This document shows, one piece after another, positions 60,772 to 64,000 of a stretch of DNA of 64,000 bases. Position 1 is the first letter of the stretch; every line of letters begins with the position of its first letter. The notes beneath the pieces are model-generated. The model searched no databases, had not been told where the DNA came from, and saw only the letters and a program-made list of their open reading frames with translations. The position numbers and the translations under genes are program-made. The stretch is taken from positions 101,458 to 165,457 of the forward strand of contig CAMLKK010000004.1 of NCBI GenBank assembly GCA_946480715.1, read 5' to 3'. Source of the stretch: an uncultured Bacteriovorax sp. (lineage in GTDB: Bacteria > Bdellovibrionota > Bacteriovoracia > Bacteriovoracales > Bacteriovoracaceae).

Positions 60772-61508
60772 TGAAATACCTCTATCTCCTACTCCTATTT
60801 TTCAGCGTCGCTGTCTCTGCAAAAACAACTATCAAAGTTGGTGCCTACAATTATCCTCCTTTCGTAGAATGGAGAAATGGAAAACCGCACGGACTTATTA
60901 ATGATTTCGTGAGAATTCTTAATAACAACCAAACGAAGTACGAGTTTGTTATCGTTGAAACAACCTCTAATCGTCGCTATTACGACCTGGAAAATAAATT
61001 TTACGATATTATCTTTTTTGAAAATATTCTCTGGAGCTGGGATAAATCAAAAGTTCAAGTTTCTAAAATTTTCCTTCAAGGCGGTGAAGTTTTTATCGCA
61101 AAAAAAGTTGCTGGTCGTGATCAAAGCTATTTCAGTGACATCAAAAACAAAAGAATACGTGCTTATCACGGTTATCATTATGCTTTCCTCGATTTCTCTA
61201 CCGATCCCAAAGATCTCAAGAAGTGGAACGTGGAATTGACTCAATCTCATGATGGAAATATTCAGGCCGTCATTGAAGACCGTGCTGATCTCGCCATGAT
61301 CACACTCGACTATTTAAAGGTTCTTTTTAAAAAGAAGCCCGCTCTAAAAAAAGAAATCATCGTTTCAACAAAGTTTGATCAAACGTACAAACACTCTGCG
61401 ATGATTCGAACGAACAGCAACATTCAATTAGAAGAAGTGAACAATCTCTTGGTTAAGATTCAATCTGATCCCGAATTCAAATCTCTCTTTCTCTCGATGG
61501 GGCAGTAA
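60768..61508 (+). CDS. Periplasmic solute-binding-like protein
   Basis: A 246-residue protein with signal peptide (cleaved near VSAK) and the fold of family-3 substrate-binding proteins: IKVGAYNYPPFVEWRNGKPHGLINDFVRIL, DIKNKRIRAYHGY and AVIEDRADLAMITLDYL. It is coupled to the histidine kinase gene by an overlap (ATGATGA). No permease or ATPase genes of an ABC transporter adjoin it, so it may present a ligand to the kinase rather than serve import. The ligand is unknown. Confidence 0.85.
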   Translation: MMKYLYLLLLFFSVAVSAKTTIKVGAYNYPPFVEWRNGKPHGLINDFVRILNNNQTKYEFVIVETTSNRRYYDLENKFYDIIFFENILWSWDKSKVQVSKIFLQGGEVFIAKKVAGRDQSYFSDIKNKRIRAYHGYHYAFLDFSTDPKDLKKWNVELTQSHDGNIQAVIEDRADLAMITLDYLKVLFKKKPALKKEIIVSTKFDQTYKHSAMIRTNSNIQLEEVNNLLVKIQSDPEFKSLFLSMGQ

Positions 61509-61513
61509 TTTTG

Positions 61514-62287
61514 ATGAAACTGATATTAATCCCCATTTTATTAATGTTTCTTCAGCCTTCTCTCAACGCGGCCGATCCCATTCGTCTTTGTTACGAAGAC
61601 GTGACAGTATTCCCCTGGATTACGGGAGATGAAGATGGTCTGGCCCTTATAGAAATCAAAATAATTGAAGAAGAATTAGGTATAAAATTTACTCTCATCA
61701 GACTTCCGTGGAAAAGATGCCAGATTGAAGCTGAAGCAGGAAAAGTCGAAGGCCTCATAGCTGCCAGCTACACTAAAGAAAGGGCCGTCTGGGGAGTCTA
61801 TCCGACTCTTTCTAATGGCGAGCTGGATGTGGACAAACGTCTACACACTGACAGTTTTCATGTCTACGTCCGCAAAGATAGCAAGATCCAGTTCAAGAAC
61901 GGAAAGTTCATCAACATCGCTATGAATGAAATTGGAGTTCAACTTGGATATTCGGTCGGTAGTGATTTAAAAGATCAAGGCTACAATGTTCATTCATCAT
62001 TTGCGAGTGCTTACGATTTATTGAAACAGCTCGACATCAAAGCATTAAATGTGGCCGTATTGCAGAATCACGAATCCAAAAGGATGCTGAAAATTCATCC
62101 GGAATTGAATAAAAATATCCGTCGTATCCCTGAGCCTTATAGAATTAAAGACCAGTATCTTCTCTTCACAAAAACTTTTTTCGCGAAAAACGAAACACTC
62201 GTTAAGTCGATTTGGAAATCGGTGGCACGCGCGCGGAAAAGCCAAAAATACAAATTAGCTGAAGAAAAGATTCTCAAGCACCGCTAA
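61514..62287 (+). CDS. Second periplasmic solute-binding-like protein
   Basis: A 257-residue protein with a signal peptide (cleaved near LNAAD) and the domain pattern of family-3 binding proteins: FPWITGDEDGLALIEIK, LPWKRCQIEAEAGKVEGLIAASYT, GYSVGSDLKDQGYNV and AYDLLKQLDIKALNVAVLQN. It follows the first binding protein by 5 bases and the kinase, so all three are one operon. I start at ATG 61514; the preceding TTG at 61511 is an alternative. No transporter genes accompany it. Confidence 0.85.
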   Translation: MKLILIPILLMFLQPSLNAADPIRLCYEDVTVFPWITGDEDGLALIEIKIIEEELGIKFTLIRLPWKRCQIEAEAGKVEGLIAASYTKERAVWGVYPTLSNGELDVDKRLHTDSFHVYVRKDSKIQFKNGKFINIAMNEIGVQLGYSVGSDLKDQGYNVHSSFASAYDLLKQLDIKALNVAVLQNHESKRMLKIHPELNKNIRRIPEPYRIKDQYLLFTKTFFAKNETLVKSIWKSVARARKSQKYKLAEEKILKHR

Positions 62288-62296
62288 TAATCTCAA

Positions 62297-63145
62297 CTAA
62301 AGCGCGGTCATCCAACAACGTGGTCTTAACCCTAAAGTGTCGCCATTTTTTTTCGTACAAGCGCCGGGATGAGCGTCGGTTTTAGATAAATCTTCATTAA
62401 CGTCTTTGTCGCACAAAGCACCTTGATAAAAGGTATCAAGACGACACTGAGCTTTGTTGTGATCTTTTTCAATCATCATGACTTTCTTTTTATCGGGAGT
62501 TTCAAAACTCACTGCTTTAGCTTCTTTCGTTAAAACAGCAATGAAGTTTGAAACTTCCAGGCCTGCCAGCGCGGAACGTTGGCAAATCAATTGTTCATGC
62601 TCGGATTTAAAACTATCTCCACATTGCTTGCTGACAAATGCTGGCACAACTTTAGTAGCAAGAATGTCGCTATTTAATTCTTTTTCAAAAACGCGACGGG
62701 CGCATTTTAAAGTTGCGAAGTAATCACTCTGCCCTTCAACTGAAGACCATTTACGATCAACTTGAAACGGCTGCGATTTTTTGGGGTAGCCACCTAAATG
62801 ATGACCAAGCTCATGGCAAACAACCATGAGAAATCCATCTTCCGTCATTTGAGGATGGCGGGCAAGTCCACCATACATTGATACATACCATTCAGTTCCA
62901 CGAGACATATCACGAGCAGCGCTGGCGTTGACTGTATTATCATCCCACTTGCGATTGAAAATGAGTTTTGCCCCTTGAGCTTCAACGATAGGAGCATAAA
63001 TCGCATTCACTTTATCGATGACAGAATCAAATTGCTCTTTTGAAATACCGGTGGGATTTAATTTATTTTCAGAAATTGAAAGATTATTTTCAGGAACAAA
63101 AGCGTGTGCATTCAGTGTAAGAAAAAATAGTAAGAATGTTTTCAT
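62297..63145 (-). CDS. Secreted protein with zinc-metalloprotease HELGH motif
   Basis: A 282-residue protein with a signal peptide (cleaved near AHAF), starting at 63145 after GAGAGGA (the upstream in-frame codon at 63175 is not supported). It has VVCHELGHHLGG with zinc ligands H111 and H115 and catalytic E112, and a further Glu (E137 in SVEGQSD) that can serve as third ligand as in gluzincins. The mature part holds about ten cysteines, probably in disulfides. Family-level identity is unknown to me. Its start lies just inside the topoisomerase stop, on the same strand. Confidence 0.8.
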   Translation of the reverse strand: MKTFLLFFLTLNAHAFVPENNLSISENKLNPTGISKEQFDSVIDKVNAIYAPIVEAQGAKLIFNRKWDDNTVNASAARDMSRGTEWYVSMYGGLARHPQMTEDGFLMVVCHELGHHLGGYPKKSQPFQVDRKWSSVEGQSDYFATLKCARRVFEKELNSDILATKVVPAFVSKQCGDSFKSEHEQLICQRSALAGLEVSNFIAVLTKEAKAVSFETPDKKKVMMIEKDHNKAQCRLDTFYQGALCDKDVNEDLSKTDAHPGACTKKNGDTLGLRPRCWMTAL

Positions 63146-63146
63146 T

Positions 63147-64000
63147 TTATCCTCTCGCTTCGAATTCAAACTCAACTTTGCCTTCTTTATTCATTGCGAG
63201 AAAGGCATTGAATGGTTTTCCGGCCTTTGATTTGAATCCTTTTATAAGATCTGTTTTTTTATGAGTCATAAGTTTTTTAATTTGGGCATCAGTTAGTTTT
63301 TTCTTCGCCACAAATTTCCAGATCGTAAAACCACATCCTTCTTTCCATCGGGAGCAGCTAAATGATTTAGGAAAATCCATGATCTGAGCTTTGCAAATCG
63401 GGCATTCGCCAAGAGCAGAAGCAACTGGTTTTGCCTTAGGTCCGAATGTTTTTCCACCATAAGTTTTTGGTTTAGAAGGATCTCGTTCAACTCCGGCGAA
63501 GGCCTTCCATTCATTGGTCGCACTATTTATGAAGTCGTGAACATTGTCCAAGAATTCAAGATCGTCACACTCTCCTTCGGCCATACTTGAGAGTGTGAGT
63601 TCAAGTTTCGCTGTTTGAGATACACTTGTGAGTTCTTTAGTCGATGGCATATCGGCGAGCTTATCAACAAGAAGAATTCCTTTCTCTGTAGCTTTTAAAT
63701 TCTTGGCCGAGCGTTCAATGTAAGAGCGTTTTAAAAGCGTTTCAATAATTTGCGCGCGTGTTGCTTGCGTTCCTAATCCAATTTCAGTGCGGAAGATTTT
63801 TTTTAGATCATTTTCTTCCACAAGTCTTGCAGGATTGGTCATATCGTAAAGAAGTGATGCTTCTGTATATTCAAATGGAGGCTTTGTTTTTTTACTTTCG
63901 ATTTCACCTGAATTGAGGAGACCTTCTTCACCCAGTTTTAATTCTGGTAATAATTCTTCTGTTTCTCTTCCTTCTAAAACTTTGAAACCCATTTCAAGAA
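63147..64000 (-). CDS. topB: Type IA DNA topoisomerase (TopB/topoisomerase III-like), C-terminal part
   Basis: The frame is open at the right edge of the window, so this is only the last 284 or so residues. It shows PPFEYTEASLLYDM, TEIGLGTQATRAQIIETLLKRSYI and a C-terminal zinc-finger-like segment with CPICKAQI...CSRWKEGCGF, as in bacterial topoisomerase III-type proteins, which relax and decatenate DNA. The active-site Tyr and Toprim domain lie outside the window. The gene is followed by the secreted protease gene. Confidence 0.85.
   Translation of the reverse strand, partial: LEMGFKVLEGRETEELLPELKLGEEGLLNSGEIESKKTKPPFEYTEASLLYDMTNPARLVEENDLKKIFRTEIGLGTQATRAQIIETLLKRSYIERSAKNLKATEKGILLVDKLADMPSTKELTSVSQTAKLELTLSSMAEGECDDLEFLDNVHDFINSATNEWKAFAGVERDPSKPKTYGGKTFGPKAKPVASALGECPICKAQIMDFPKSFSCSRWKEGCGFTIWKFVAKKKLTDAQIKKLMTHKKTDLIKGFKSKAGKPFNAFLAMNKEGKVEFEFEARG

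Noticed and set aside
1..64000. tRNA, rRNA, CRISPR or insertion sequences
   Set aside because: I scanned the intergenic segments and saw no cloverleaf T-loop motif, no regularly spaced repeats and no transposase gene. A tRNAscan and repeat search would be decisive.

Overview
The window is about 64 kb of gene-dense bacterial chromosome with moderately low GC and almost no spacer DNA. It most resembles a Bdellovibrionota-type predator (Bacteriovorax, Peredibacter or Halobacteriovorax relatives). That placement is inferred from gene content: a Myxococcus-like Agl/Glt (TolQ/TolR/TonB-like plus TPR) cluster, many secreted and lipoprotein genes, extracellular-type metalloproteases, a fused CcoNO oxidase, a deoxyhypusine-synthase-like enzyme and ordinary Gram-negative housekeeping genes. 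I saw no tRNA, rRNA, CRISPR array, insertion sequence or prophage.

Layout. 1-9.1 kb: the 3' part of a deoxyhypusine-synthase-like gene, a lipoprotein, BamB and a YfgM-like protein, two beta-barrel-like proteins on the other strand, then rnc-era-der, with a large acidic insertion in Der. 9.2-12.9 kb: a tyrosine-recombinase-like protein with lost catalytic residues, a secreted coiled-coil protein, a small transaldolase and a matrixin-like lipoprotein. 12.9-17.8 kb (minus strand): IMPDH/GMPR-family gene, plsB, an unknown gene, infC (AUU start), rpmI, rplT. 18.2-24.6 kb: a heme operon hemA-hemCD-hemL-HK-RR-hemE with a two-component system inside it. 24.6-30.8 kb: HxlR regulator and YceI protein, two secreted proteins whose ribosome-binding sites lie in perfect palindromes, fabI, a two-component system and deoC. 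30.8-35.2 kb: a solitary CpaF-type ATPase and several unknown genes.

35.4-46.8 kb is an oxygen-respiration island. It runs from an FNR-type regulator with four candidate Fe-S cysteines, and an FNR-like box placed for self-activation, through an HTH-less cNMP-domain protein, ccoI, ccoS (58 aa), fused ccoNO, ccoQ, a single-heme ccoP, ccoG and a TauE/SafE-family membrane protein. On the opposite strand follow a small membrane protein and two paralogous secreted c-type cytochromes with a cytochrome-c'-like front half. 46.9-48.9 kb: a CoA-binding protein, SelO and a small protein.

49.2-59.1 kb is one long plus-strand cluster: VWA lipoprotein, outer-membrane barrel, large periplasmic TPR proteins, a TPR lipoprotein, TolQ, TolR and a TonB-like AgmX/PglI-type protein. 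It looks like an energised trans-envelope machine of the Agl/Glt type and is the strongest candidate for a poorly described system. 59.3-64 kb: a membrane histidine kinase overlapping the first of two periplasmic solute-binding-like proteins, a secreted zinc-protease-like protein, and the 3' end of a type IA topoisomerase running off the right edge.
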